A stretch of DNA of 64,000 bases from Bacillota bacterium (GCA_019422105.1 JAHZDZ010000005.1:153107-217106); one strand, 5' to 3'. Positions 16,859 through 25,273 are shown, numbered from the stretch's first letter. The notes: generated from the sequence alone by a model not told the origin. Program-made: numbers and translations.

Positions 16859-18201
16859 TTTTTCTTTTCCTCCAAACCAAGTAGATTACAAACAAGGCTC
16901 CTGCCGCTGTTCAAAACAATCTGAACCGGCACGCCCAGTTTCCTCTCAATATCCTCTATTTCCAAATCGTCCAACAACGTTCTTGTACCGTTTCGCAATA
17001 GGCTCTCCGGCAATAACAGTGCCTCCCCCAGTTCCCTTCCCTCAAGCTGACGGATGATATCCCCGCCCGTCAAAAGGCCGGATACAGTAATCATGCTGCC
17101 AAAAAAAACATTTTCAATACAGTAGGGCAAAACCGTAAGCTCTGGATATTTTACCATAAGTTTCCTGCAAAGACCAGAGATAAGTGGAAAAGCCGCCTTT
17201 CCGGTAGCGAGTGAAACCTTTCTGGTTTTTACTTCTCTGCCCTGTATTTTCTCCATGGCTTCGTCAAATTCCTTCTCCATGAGTGCTATCATGCCAACGC
17301 CGTTTTCATATTGTGAAAAGTCCTCATAGGCCTCCCAGGAGGGCATTCCTCTGTCCGCCTTTAAATAAAACTCGTCGGAGGCAAAAACAAAGGAAGTACC
17401 AAGCTCCTCTCTGAGCCTTCTCTGCCATCCCTCTATCTGCATTACAACCCTGGCGGCCTCCTCACTGGAGAAGGGCTTCATGGGATAAAGCCCCTCCCTG
17501 TATTTCGTCAGCCCAATAGGCACAACGGACATACTTTTCGCGTGAGGGAAAAAAGCGGCGCAGTCCTCTATGGTTTTATCCAGCGTTTTTCCGTCGTTGA
17601 TTCCATTACAGAGTACTACCTGCAAATTCATTTCAATGCACGCGCCAGCAAAGCGCTTCATAATGTCAAGCACCCTGTCTGCCCTTTTATTTTTCAGCAT
17701 TTTTATCCGCAATTCTAAATCAGTGGTGTGTACCGATATATTGATAGGAGACAAATGGTAATAGATAATACGGTTGATATCCTCCTCCGACATATTGGTC
17801 AAAGTGACATAATTCCCCTGCAAAAAGGACAGCCTGCTGTCATCATCCTTAAAGTACAGTGTTTCCCGCATATTCGGCGGAAGCTGGTCGATAAAGCAGA
17901 AAATGCATTTGTTGGAGCATCGCTTCGCCTTGTCCATAAGGCCGCTCTCAAAAATAATGCCAATGTCCTCGTCCTCATCCTTCTCTATTTCCGCTATGAC
18001 CTCTTCCCCCTGCACCGTTTCAATACCCATTTCAATATATTCGTCGTGTATCAGGTATCGGTAGTCAAAAACGTCCGCAATCTCCTGCCCGTTAATGCTC
18101 TTTAAAATATCCCCCGGCTCAATGCCGAGCTCCTCCGCAATACTGCCCCGCTCTACCTTAATAATAATATTCTGTTTCTTCTTCTGCACAATATTTTCCA
18201 T
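16855..18201 (-). CDS. PDZ-domain radical SAM protein (DUF512 family)
   Basis: A 448-aa protein. The N-terminus (about 15-75) is a PDZ-like domain (GSIAEELGIEPGDILKSING). A three-cysteine cluster CSNKCIFCF (C-x3-C-x2-C, about residues 95-103) would bind the radical-SAM [4Fe-4S] cluster. The next residues FIDQLPPNMRETLYFKDDD are characteristic of the DUF512 family found in clostridia and cyanobacteria. The C-terminal DUF512 region ends with ALLLPESLLRNGTRTLLDDL. No substrate is established for this family. It overlaps der by 4 bp and probably belongs to the same transcript. Confidence 0.9.
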   Translation of the reverse strand: MENIVQKKKQNIIIKVERGSIAEELGIEPGDILKSINGQEIADVFDYRYLIHDEYIEMGIETVQGEEVIAEIEKDEDEDIGIIFESGLMDKAKRCSNKCIFCFIDQLPPNMRETLYFKDDDSRLSFLQGNYVTLTNMSEEDINRIIYYHLSPINISVHTTDLELRIKMLKNKRADRVLDIMKRFAGACIEMNLQVVLCNGINDGKTLDKTIEDCAAFFPHAKSMSVVPIGLTKYREGLYPMKPFSSEEAARVVMQIEGWQRRLREELGTSFVFASDEFYLKADRGMPSWEAYEDFSQYENGVGMIALMEKEFDEAMEKIQGREVKTRKVSLATGKAAFPLISGLCRKLMVKYPELTVLPYCIENVFFGSMITVSGLLTGGDIIRQLEGRELGEALLLPESLLRNGTRTLLDDLEIEDIERKLGVPVQIVLNSGRSLVCNLLGLEEKKK

Positions 18202-18219
18202 ATTTTCACCGTTCGTTTC

Positions 18220-19020
18220 CTATTCCTTTAATTCCAGAAACGCCGCCATCTGTCCGCGGCTCTCCCCCATTGCCCTGTGGGAAAAATACAAATCCGTGCG
18301 GCACTTGGTACAGGTGCCGTCCACAGATATGTTGTCCTCTCTCACGCCGGAAAGCGTCATCAGCCGTGCATTGACGCCCCATAAATCGATTTTAAATTTT
18401 CCCCTCTGGCTTTCATCAGCGGTTATAAATTCATCGGCAAAGGAAAGTTTTTCCCGAAATTCCTCCACTACCGGCATATCCACCTGAAAACAGCATTTTC
18501 CAATAGACGGCCCTATCCCTGCTAGTATGTCACCGGGGTTACTGCCGTATACCTCCCGCATTTTTTCTATAGTAGCGCCCGCCATACCGTCAACCGTTCC
18601 CCGCCAGCCTGCATGGGATAGTCCAATTGCCTTTTTTACGGGGTCAAGAAAAAACAACGGCACACAATCCGCATGGAAGGTTACCAGTAAAACCCCCGGC
18701 ACATTGGTGACAAAGCCGTCCATATCATCCACTGTTGTCCCTCTGTCCTTTTCCGTGGCTGCATAGACATTGGTGGAGTGTATCTGCTTCCTGCTCTTAA
18801 CAGAACGCTCAAAATCAGAGCCTATGGCCTCACAGATGCGCCTGAAATTTTCCTCCACATTCTCCCTTTTGTCCCCTCTTGAAAAGCCAAGATTCATGGA
18901 TTCATATACACCGCTGCTCACACCGCCGAAGCGTGTGGAAAAACAGTGGTTTACTAGCCCTGTACTGTCAAAGCTCTCAAAAGTGCTGTATATCAAATCC
19001 CCAACTTTATTTTTTTTCAT
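18220..19020 (-). CDS. pgeF: Peptidoglycan editing factor PgeF / YfiH family (laccase-domain) protein
   Basis: A 266-aa cytosolic protein of the multicopper-oxidase-like YfiH family. Metal-binding residues are seen in QIHSTNV, TFHADCVPLFFLD and SHAGWRGTVDGM; the HxxC...H pattern is the family zinc/copper site. Members purine-nucleosidase or proof-read peptidoglycan precursors (PgeF in E. coli); which activity applies is unknown. The ATG at 19020 has a GGAGG site. It lies between yraN and the DUF512 gene in the same run of minus-strand genes. Confidence 0.92.
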   Translation of the reverse strand: MKKNKVGDLIYSTFESFDSTGLVNHCFSTRFGGVSSGVYESMNLGFSRGDKRENVEENFRRICEAIGSDFERSVKSRKQIHSTNVYAATEKDRGTTVDDMDGFVTNVPGVLLVTFHADCVPLFFLDPVKKAIGLSHAGWRGTVDGMAGATIEKMREVYGSNPGDILAGIGPSIGKCCFQVDMPVVEEFREKLSFADEFITADESQRGKFKIDLWGVNARLMTLSGVREDNISVDGTCTKCRTDLYFSHRAMGESRGQMAAFLELKE

Positions 19021-19036
19021 GAAAAAGTACCTCCGC

Positions 19037-19396
19037 TCACAACCAAAAAGCGTTTTCTATATAATTGAATAAGAGACGTCCCTCTGTTTCCAGAATCTCC
19101 GCCACATCAAAACGAAAAGAATTGTCCTCCAGATTTCTTTCCATAATATATTGGTTAGCCGTCTCAATAATTCTCTTCTGCTTTCTTTTGTCTACCGCTT
19201 CTCTGGGCAGGCCCTTTGCCGTGCCCTTACGGTATTTTACCTCAATAAAGACAGTTGTATCCCCGCTTCGAGCAATCAAATCTATTTCACCAAAGATACC
19301 CCTGTAATTTTTCTCTAATATCTGATACCCTTTTTTTGTCAGCTCCCGGGCGGCAAGCTCCTCACCGTAAGCCCCTGTCGTTCTGTTGTTGGCCAT
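19037..19396 (-). CDS. yraN: YraN family (UPF0102) endonuclease-like protein
   Basis: A 119-aa protein with the restriction-endonuclease-like fold of UPF0102. Visible motifs are GAYGEELAARELTKKGYQILEKNYR, of which the Glu is conserved, then GEIDLIARS and VFIEVKYRK, which give the D...ExK nuclease-type core. The ATG at 19396 follows GGAGG. In most bacteria yraN lies next to rnhB, as here (13-bp gap). Function is poorly known; a Holliday-junction or recombination-related role is often suggested. Confidence 0.93.
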   Translation of the reverse strand: MANNRTTGAYGEELAARELTKKGYQILEKNYRGIFGEIDLIARSGDTTVFIEVKYRKGTAKGLPREAVDKRKQKRIIETANQYIMERNLEDNSFRFDVAEILETEGRLLFNYIENAFWL

Positions 19397-19409
19397 AAAG
19401 CCTCCTGCA

Positions 19410-20177
19410 TCATATAAAATTTTTGATAAAACTTCTTCTGTGAATGGGGCACGGGCCGTATTTTTTCAGCGCCGCAATATGCTCCGCAGAGCCGTAGCCC
19501 TTATTTTTCGCAAAGCCGTACTCTGGATAGAGCTTATCCATTTCCTCCATCATTGTGTCCCTTGTCACCTTGGCGATAATACTGGCGGCACCTATGGAAA
19601 TGCTTTTTGCATCCCCCTGTATAATGCCCCTTTGGGGAATTTCAATTCCCGGTATGGTTACAGCATCCGCCAAAACAAAATCCGGCTTCTGCTCTATGGT
19701 TTCCAGAGAAATCCGCATGGCTTTGTAGGTAGCCTGTAAAATGTTTACAGCGTCAATCTCCCCAGGCGAAACAACACCAAAGGCATAGGAAACCGCCTCT
19801 TCGGTAATTTTTTCGTAAAGCTCCTCCCGCTTATGCGCTGACAGCTTCTTGGAATCGTTGATGCCCGGTATCCTGCAGCCTCTAGGAAGTATAACCGCCG
19901 CCGTCACTACAGGTCCTGCCAGAGGGCCCCTGCCTACCTCATCTATACCCGCAATGTACTGATAGCCCTGTTGATACAGCTCCTCTTCAAAGCGTGATAT
20001 ATCTGCAAGCCTATCAAGCTCTGCCAGATAAGCATTATATTTTTTTTCAAAGGATAAGCAGAGCTTTTTCACGCCTGCCCGCCCATCCTGATCATATTCC
20101 TTTAAAGCAGCGGGAATTTCCGAAACCGGCGTCCAGCTGAGCCGTTTTTTGATTTCCCCGATTGAAAGCGCTTCCAT
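19410..20177 (-). CDS. rnhB: Ribonuclease HII
   Basis: A 255-aa RNase HII that removes ribonucleotides from RNA/DNA hybrids. The N-terminal ~70 residues form the helical extension common in Firmicutes. The catalytic domain starts IAGIDEVGRGPLAGPVV, with the first two acidic residues (D, E). The third appears in NDSKKLSAHKREEL, and the fourth in VLADAVTIPG. RDTMMEEM and the C-terminal HRRSFIKNF are also conserved. It is the first gene of the minus-strand run, and its upstream region is a long repeat array, so the usual neighbour ylqF is separated from it. Confidence 0.97.
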   Translation of the reverse strand: MEALSIGEIKKRLSWTPVSEIPAALKEYDQDGRAGVKKLCLSFEKKYNAYLAELDRLADISRFEEELYQQGYQYIAGIDEVGRGPLAGPVVTAAVILPRGCRIPGINDSKKLSAHKREELYEKITEEAVSYAFGVVSPGEIDAVNILQATYKAMRISLETIEQKPDFVLADAVTIPGIEIPQRGIIQGDAKSISIGAASIIAKVTRDTMMEEMDKLYPEYGFAKNKGYGSAEHIAALKKYGPCPIHRRSFIKNFI

Positions 20178-20330
20178 AAAACCATCCTTTTCTTTTTTCC
20201 TCTGCTCACAAAATTCATTCCTTTAACGCGCAAATTATATGTCACGATTTATGATATTTAAGTCTTTCAAAAAGCAAAGCGGACGCTATCTATATTGTAA
20301 ACTTTTATAATGACTTGAATGAAACTTTAT

Positions 20331-20749
20331 GAAACTAGCCACCTTGCGGCTTTTTTCTTCGGTAACAAACAGATTGCTCCGCAAAACTCTTCGTGAAACT
20401 AGCCTCCCTGCGGCTTTTATTACTTTGGGTAACGGGCAGATTGCTTCGTAAACCAGTCCGTGAAACTAGGCACCTTGCGGCCTTTTTCTTCGGTATCAGG
20501 CAGATTGCTCCGCAAAACTCTTCGTGAAACTAGCCTCCCTGCGGCTTTTATTACTTTGGGTAACGAACAGATTGCCTCGCTAACCTGTCCGTGAAACTAG
20601 CCACCTTGCGGCCTTTTTTTCGGTAACGAACAGATTGCCTCGCTAACCTGTCCGTGTAACTAGCCACCTTGCGGCTTTTATTACTTTTGGTAACGGGCAG
20701 ATTGCTTCGCAAATCTGTCCGTGAAACTAGCCACCTTGCGGCTAGTTTC
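20331..20749. repeat. Higher-order tandem repeat: three ~131-bp dimers and a terminal half-unit
   Basis: Seven units begin GAAACTAGCCACCTTGCGGC (variants) at 20331, 20395, 20462, 20526, 20593, 20656 and 20723. Two unit types alternate, one with TTCTTCGGTAAC and one with TATTACTTTGGGTAAC after the start, so the true period is a dimer of about 131 bp. Each unit ends with a variant of CAGATTGCNNCGCNAANCNGTCCGT. The last unit is cut short and closes as a perfect hairpin (GAAACTAGCC-ACCTTGC-GGCTAGTTTC, 20723-20749). There is no ORF conserved through the array and no constant direct repeat with unique spacers. It marks the left end of the accessory island. Confidence 0.9.
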
Positions 20750-20933
20750 CATTATACACGGTTTTGATTGTGATGTAAAACAAAAAGGCTGATACGTCCT
20801 ATTCTCTGCCTTGGCTTGGTGACAAAGACAACGGCATATGCAAATAAAAAACGAAACTTTCCTATGGTCTCTTTTCATCACCACCATTTTCACATAGCGC
20901 ATTGATACATTTATTGTATTTTTCAGAAAACAC

Positions 20934-20962
20934 TTGCATTTTTTTGTTTCCTATTGTATAAT
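20934..20962 (+). promoter_or_regulatory. Candidate sigma-A promoter of the island's first protein gene
   Basis: TTGCAT (20934-20939), a 17-bp spacer, and TATAAT (20957-20962). An unusually AT-rich leader of about 150 bp separates it from the ATG at 21120. No other promoter of similar quality is seen in front of the second and third copies. Confidence 0.55.
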
Positions 20963-21119
20963 TATTTTAAGTTATTTAAATGATTTTATAATATAAAAAA
21001 TATATTCATTTATTTTCTAATTTTATAAAAAATTTATGAATAATGCAATTTTTTTATGTTTTATAAATTCAATTTTTAGAAACAAATGATATTACATATT
21101 ATTTATAAGGAGGTTGTTT

Positions 21120-22673
21120 ATGGCAGCAGAATTAAGAGGAAAAAACGGCTATGTTGTAGGCTCAGTCGCCTACGTCAAAAAATTAAAGGAGGATTTCTTC
21201 CTGACAAAAAACCCGGGGGACGGTATTGCGAAAACGTTAAAGCATTGCAATCAATACATTCAAAAATCCGCGGATGAAATCTACAGCGATTTGGATAGAA
21301 ACGTAGCTATTTTATCCTACATTGACAAACATGACAGGGACGAACTGATTGAATTTTTGGAAGGGCTTCAGGACTTCTATAAAATCAGCAACGGAAACGG
21401 CGTGAGCAGAATAAACGCCTGCATTTCTCTGCTGAAGCTTCAGGACAGGCGCTCAAGGGTGAAAAATCCCAATGATGTGGACAAGGCCGCAAGGCTGGTA
21501 CGCCAGGGAGGCAGAACAAAGCTCTCCGCCCACGACAGGGAATCCCTAGTCGCCAAGGCCGCTAGAAACGGCGCGGCCTATGCCGCCGCGGGAAAAACAG
21601 ATAACCTTTCCTTTTTGGAGGCTATCGGCGGACTTTCCGACAAGGACTTTTACCAGTTTGTCATGACACGCTACGATTTCATCAACAATCCCCGTAAATT
21701 TTACGGCTCCTGCGGTAAGCCTATCGCCTCCTACGCCTATATGGACGTATTTGAAAAGAGGATATTTGGTTCTCTGGATTACTTTGACGGCTATAACTTC
21801 GGTAAGGATACCTTGAAGGGATTGGAGAAGATAAGAGATGAAATCAAAGGGGATGTGGAGAAAGGAATTAAAACCCTAAACACCTATATGGAAGAGGCAA
21901 ACGGCCTTATTCTAAACAATGCACTGGAGGACTTGAAGCTGTGCGGCATAAAAAATACTGATAATTGCGTCAAGCTGTGCAATGATCTTATCTACTATCT
22001 GGGCAGAAAAGAGGAATGGGTACAAGAGCTTCAGGAGTTATTGAATGTCATGCATTATGGTACTGTTGACGGCAGGCCTCTGGATGAGGACGGTATCTTT
22101 GACAATAATACTGATTTGGCATTGTCGAGATACTATAAATATATCCTTTATGGAGATTTACCTCAAATAAAGGTAACTGTTAATACGGATATTGGATATG
22201 CCACAACAGGAGGTGAAAATATATCAAAGGGTTATTCAGAATATCTACAGGACAAAAAAGCAGACAGCGCGAAAATAGCCGCCGCAGAAAAAGCCTATCA
22301 AATCTATCAATACGGTGACCGCTTCATCGCCATGCGGGGATATTATCTCTCCGTCCATCGTCTTATCGCCGCTTATTACCTGGATACCCATGATGAGGAT
22401 GGTAAAACAGGCAAACTGTTTTGGGGTGAGGTAGGCAGTGTGATAGGTCGGTATGTAGGTGCACTTTTTCTTTCTAAAGCCGCCAAAGCTTTAGAAATAG
22501 GATCCGTTGTAAAAAGTGTTCTGATTACAGGCGGTGCTATTACAGGCGGAGAATTTGGAGACGATTACGGCAGAGAAATAGGTGAAATCGTATTTGAAGG
22601 TTCCGTAAAGCTGAAAGAACTGTTGAAGGAAAATCCATCTTTGGATTTAGGGGAAGAATCTCATTTTAATTAA
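21120..22673 (+). CDS. Island protein 1: complete 517-aa protein with PG_binding_1-like motif and glycine-rich C-terminus
   Basis: The family is not recognised. The ATG at 21120 follows AAGGAGG. Residues 1-153 are mostly helical and charged, with no signal peptide. Residues 154-250 are the linker shared at high identity with the two downstream copies (contains DKDFYQFVMTRYDFINNPRK). About 297-345 resembles a PG_binding_1 repeat (VQELQELLNVMHYG ... LDEDGIFDNNTDLAL). Residues about 436-492 are glycine-rich and hydrophobic (GSVIGRYVGALFLSKAAKA, ITGGAITGGE-like), as in membrane-active or membrane-anchored domains. The 3' half is visibly more AT-rich than the linker. A convergent gene (22740-23441) follows, behind a shared terminator. 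A modular effector with a convergent partner is the best guess; a surface or cytosolic structural protein is possible. Confidence 0.75.
   Translation: MAAELRGKNGYVVGSVAYVKKLKEDFFLTKNPGDGIAKTLKHCNQYIQKSADEIYSDLDRNVAILSYIDKHDRDELIEFLEGLQDFYKISNGNGVSRINACISLLKLQDRRSRVKNPNDVDKAARLVRQGGRTKLSAHDRESLVAKAARNGAAYAAAGKTDNLSFLEAIGGLSDKDFYQFVMTRYDFINNPRKFYGSCGKPIASYAYMDVFEKRIFGSLDYFDGYNFGKDTLKGLEKIRDEIKGDVEKGIKTLNTYMEEANGLILNNALEDLKLCGIKNTDNCVKLCNDLIYYLGRKEEWVQELQELLNVMHYGTVDGRPLDEDGIFDNNTDLALSRYYKYILYGDLPQIKVTVNTDIGYATTGGENISKGYSEYLQDKKADSAKIAAAEKAYQIYQYGDRFIAMRGYYLSVHRLIAAYYLDTHDEDGKTGKLFWGEVGSVIGRYVGALFLSKAAKALEIGSVVKSVLITGGAITGGEFGDDYGREIGEIVFEGSVKLKELLKENPSLDLGEESHFN
21579..21868 (+). repeat. Linker cassette copy A (inside island protein 1)
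   Basis: A 290-bp block that is colinear, without gaps, with copy B at 23544-23833; my hand count gives about 20 mismatches (93% identity). Its inner part also matches copy C (25374-25599). Identity drops sharply at both ends. Confidence 0.92.
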
Positions 22674-22685
22674 TACACAGCTAAT

Positions 22686-22721
22686 CAAAAGGAAAGTCCG
22701 ATAAATCAGGCTTTCCTTTTG
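22686..22721. terminator. Bidirectional terminator between island protein 1 and its convergent partner
   Basis: CAAAAGGAAAG (22686-22696) pairs perfectly with CTTTCCTTTTG (22711-22721) around a 14-nt loop. The flanking T- and A-tracts are modest. It lies 12 bp after the stop at 22673 and 19 bp after the stop of the convergent gene. Confidence 0.75.
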
Positions 22722-22739
22722 TATTTTAGATGCCATCTT

Positions 22740-23441
22740 TTACAGAAGCCGATTCTCCTTATCCGCCTTTTTTAATTCCTTTGACAGCGTTTTTAAATGG
22801 CTCATAATATACTTGTAATCCTCATTATATTGAGCATCAAACAGTCTATCCATAAAACCTATATCAAACACAAAATTCCTGTTATCCCTTGTCAGTATAT
22901 CCAAACGAATAAAATCTTTATTTATATATACTATATTAGAAAAAGGTATAAATTGCGTTTCCCCTATGGGAAGAAAATTTCCAAAGTGTTCGAGATCTAG
23001 TATATACTCAGTTATATATATACCCTCATTCATGTCATAGGATAGAATATAGTCATGACTATACCTTTTAAATTCTGAAAAAGGAAAATACTTGTCTAAA
23101 AGAAAGTTAAACGCACTATATGTCCCCCCCTGTATATTTTTTAGCTCCTTATCACTTCCTATAGCTGTATTAACACATTCACTCAATCTAACCGATAACC
23201 TTCTGTTGCTATTATTAATACCAACTTTTACATACTCACAAAAAGCCTTATAAAAAGCAACTGCTTTCTTTTTAAAAAATAGAGTATAGTCCTTTATCCC
23301 CTGTTTCCCTTCCTCAAGTGTTTCCTCATAACGCAACTGAATCTTTTTCAAAAACGGGCTTTTAAACATATCAATGATACCCTCTTTGCCCTGTCTCATT
23401 ATTTCTTTGAACGCCTCATATAATTCCTGCAACTCTTCCAT
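22740..23441 (-). CDS. Island partner protein 1: helical N-terminus, PH-like C-terminus
   Basis: A 233-aa protein of no recognised family. The start was placed at 23441 (MEELQELYEAF) behind AGAAGG. The first ~70 residues are amphipathic helices with a repeated QGKEGI / EGKQGIKDY motif. The C-terminal ~90 residues (ILSYDMNEGIYI, FIPFSNIVYINKDFIRLDIL, RNFVFDIG) read as a beta-rich domain like bacterial PH-type domains; this fold is inferred. It is paralogous over its length to the partner at 24614-25273. It converges on island protein 1 and could be its cognate immunity or binding protein; classical immunity genes are normally co-directional, so the orientation is odd. The coding sequence is markedly AT-rich. 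Confidence 0.7.
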   Translation of the reverse strand: MEELQELYEAFKEIMRQGKEGIIDMFKSPFLKKIQLRYEETLEEGKQGIKDYTLFFKKKAVAFYKAFCEYVKVGINNSNRRLSVRLSECVNTAIGSDKELKNIQGGTYSAFNFLLDKYFPFSEFKRYSHDYILSYDMNEGIYITEYILDLEHFGNFLPIGETQFIPFSNIVYINKDFIRLDILTRDNRNFVFDIGFMDRLFDAQYNEDYKYIMSHLKTLSKELKKADKENRLL

Positions 23442-23543
23442 AAAACACCTTCTAACTGTTTTCTTTTTAAACACAGCTACTATAAATAATATTAGCATAA
23501 ATATAACATCACTTCAATAAATGCATTATGGAATGAAATCGAC

Positions 23544-23833
23544 TATGCCACCGCGGGAAAAACAGATAACCTTTCCTTTTTGGAGGCTCTCGGCGGACTT
23601 TCCGACAAGGACTTTTACCAGTTTGTCATGACTCGCTACGATTTTATCAACAATCCCCGTAAATTTTACGGCTTCTGCGGAAAACCAATCGCCTCCTACG
23701 CCTATATGGACGTATTTGAAAAGAGGATATTCGGCTCTCTGGATTGTTTTGACGGATATAACTTCGGAAAGGACACCATGAAAGAATTGGAGAAGATAAG
23801 GGATGAAATCAAAGGGGATTTGGAGAAAGGAAT
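23544..23833 (+). repeat. Linker cassette copy B
   Basis: Copy of 21579-21868 with no indels. The reading frame is open upstream only to 23496, with no ATG, so the cassette joins unrelated sequence at its 5' edge (TATGCC at 23544). Confidence 0.92.
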
Positions 23834-24617
23834 CTATAATAATTATTATATGGAAGATGGCTCTGGCTCTAATTTGACTCAGTTTTTGGGTGACTTGAAA
23901 TCTTGCAGAGTTAAGGGTATAGACGATTTAATAAAAAGTACAAATATGCTCTGCTGGTATTTGGGCAGAAATGAGAATGTACTGGAACTGCAAGTACTGC
24001 TCAATGAGCTTCATCTGGATTCTCTTGGCGTTGACAAGCTTGTGGAGGACGGCATATATGATTCCAGAACACGTTACGCACTTTACCGCGTATGCGAATT
24101 TATTGTGAACGGAGAGCACACAAAATTTGAGGGCACCGTCATTGACACCTTAACCTATGGAACCATGTCAGCCGACATAGCAAATGATGCTATTATTAAA
24201 AAATATGGTGCTCTAGATCCTCAATCCGTCAGCAATGAGCTAGTCTACGCCGAAATAATAAAAACGGGGAGTAGTGCAATCGCCATTATTGGGGTATTGG
24301 TACAAGTTCGCAAGGTAGCGGCTATGGTTTATCTGGACTACAGTAAAAACGGAAAAATAACAAGAATGTCAGAGGCCTATGCCGCCAGCCGCTTCGGTTC
24401 TTATGCTCTGTCAGCTGCGGGCAGCACCGGTATGGCCGCACTAGGGGTATTACTTAAACTGCCAGTTATCGCTACAGCTCTGCTTGCAGCTGGAACAGGT
24501 TTTGTACTTGGTTACCTGGGTGGAAAACTTAGTGATTATATTTATGAAGTTACAGACGATAAATTTAAAGTATCAGCTTATTATGATTTAGAACATCATA
24601 CCATTGAGGATTTTTAA
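23580..24617 (+). CDS. Island protein 2: N-terminally truncated paralogue (probable silent cassette)
   Basis: The frame encodes the linker and a full C-terminal half like island protein 1, but lacks its first ~150 residues. The only start is a TTG at 23580 with no ribosome binding site; the frame is open from 23496. After the linker the sequence diverges but keeps the architecture: a PG_binding_1-like stretch (VLELQVLLNELHLDS ... VEDGIYDSRTRYAL), then a long hydrophobic glycine-rich region (GSYALSAAGSTGMAALGVL, LLAAGTGFVLGYLGGKLSDY), then an acidic tail. It is probably not translated as it stands but could provide a new 3' end by recombination in the linker. Its stop overlaps that of the convergent gene at a shared TTAA, with no terminator. 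Confidence 0.6.
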   Translation: MEALGGLSDKDFYQFVMTRYDFINNPRKFYGFCGKPIASYAYMDVFEKRIFGSLDCFDGYNFGKDTMKELEKIRDEIKGDLEKGIYNNYYMEDGSGSNLTQFLGDLKSCRVKGIDDLIKSTNMLCWYLGRNENVLELQVLLNELHLDSLGVDKLVEDGIYDSRTRYALYRVCEFIVNGEHTKFEGTVIDTLTYGTMSADIANDAIIKKYGALDPQSVSNELVYAEIIKTGSSAIAIIGVLVQVRKVAAMVYLDYSKNGKITRMSEAYAASRFGSYALSAAGSTGMAALGVLLKLPVIATALLAAGTGFVLGYLGGKLSDYIYEVTDDKFKVSAYYDLEHHTIEDF

Positions 24618-25273
24618 CAAAAAGTCTCCAAATACTTCAATATTATTTGAAGCGGATATTCATAGCTTTTGTCCCTATAGCAAAGAGGCTGAATACAAAA
24701 ATCATAAAGCCTATCCTGTTGGTCAATTACTTTTATATTCAATAATAAAATTTTAGAAACAAAAACCTTTTTTATATCTGATGGTTTCAGCAGTGTAACA
24801 AGCTTATACGGATTTAAATAATAATCCAGCCGGATTACATAAAGCCCCTCATTGGGACACAGCGATAATATATACTTGCGTAAAATCGCTTCCTCACCAA
24901 ATGGATCCGGCCAATTTTTCTTCATATACCATATTTGTCTTAAAATGTTAAAGTTTTGATAGGTAGCCACCACGCTATATAATTCTTTCCCCTCACCCGC
25001 ATACTCTCTTGCTATCTCCTTAATCCGTTCATCTGTGATTGTAATGCGGGTGAAGCTTTTTTTTAAAAAGGCAGCACAATCCTTTAAGCCTTCCTTGCCC
25101 TCTATAAGCGTTTCTGTCAGCGCTTTTTTCGCCTGACTGTAAAGCTCCCGCACCTTTTGAGCAAAGGGGCCTTTGCATAAATCCTTTATTCCTTTTTTTA
25201 TATCCTTTATTCCCTCTTTGCCCTGTCTGAGCGCTTCCTTAAAGTCCTCATACAGTCTGCGCAGTTCCTCCAT
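24614..25273 (-). CDS. Island partner protein 2: helical N-terminus, PH-like C-terminus
   Basis: A 219-aa paralogue of 22740-23441. The N-terminus repeats the same amphipathic pattern (MEELRRLYEDFKEALRQGKEGIKD, then KKGIKD and EGKEGLKD), and the C-terminus aligns with the PH-like region (ILSLCPNEGLYV, LLKPSDIKKVFVSKILLLNI, RLYDFCI). The middle differs strongly. The ATG at 25273 follows AGAGGGTGGG. It is convergent with the truncated island protein 2 and their stop codons overlap. If these are immunity-type proteins, keeping this one intact while its partner is silent is what would protect against a recombined effector. The role is inference only. Confidence 0.7.
   Translation of the reverse strand: MEELRRLYEDFKEALRQGKEGIKDIKKGIKDLCKGPFAQKVRELYSQAKKALTETLIEGKEGLKDCAAFLKKSFTRITITDERIKEIAREYAGEGKELYSVVATYQNFNILRQIWYMKKNWPDPFGEEAILRKYILSLCPNEGLYVIRLDYYLNPYKLVTLLKPSDIKKVFVSKILLLNIKVIDQQDRLYDFCIQPLCYRDKSYEYPLQIILKYLETFC

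Noticed and set aside
20331..20749. The array could be mistaken for a CRISPR locus.
   Set aside because: The units are 63-67 bp, vary along their length, come in two alternating types and carry no unique spacers; no cas gene is nearby. A tandem repeat is the better description.
21120..25273. Assignment of the island proteins to a known LXG or Rhs toxin family.
   Set aside because: No LXG domain, YD repeats, WXG100 partner or nuclease motif can be seen. The toxin idea rests on gene architecture alone, so no function is stated in the annotation.
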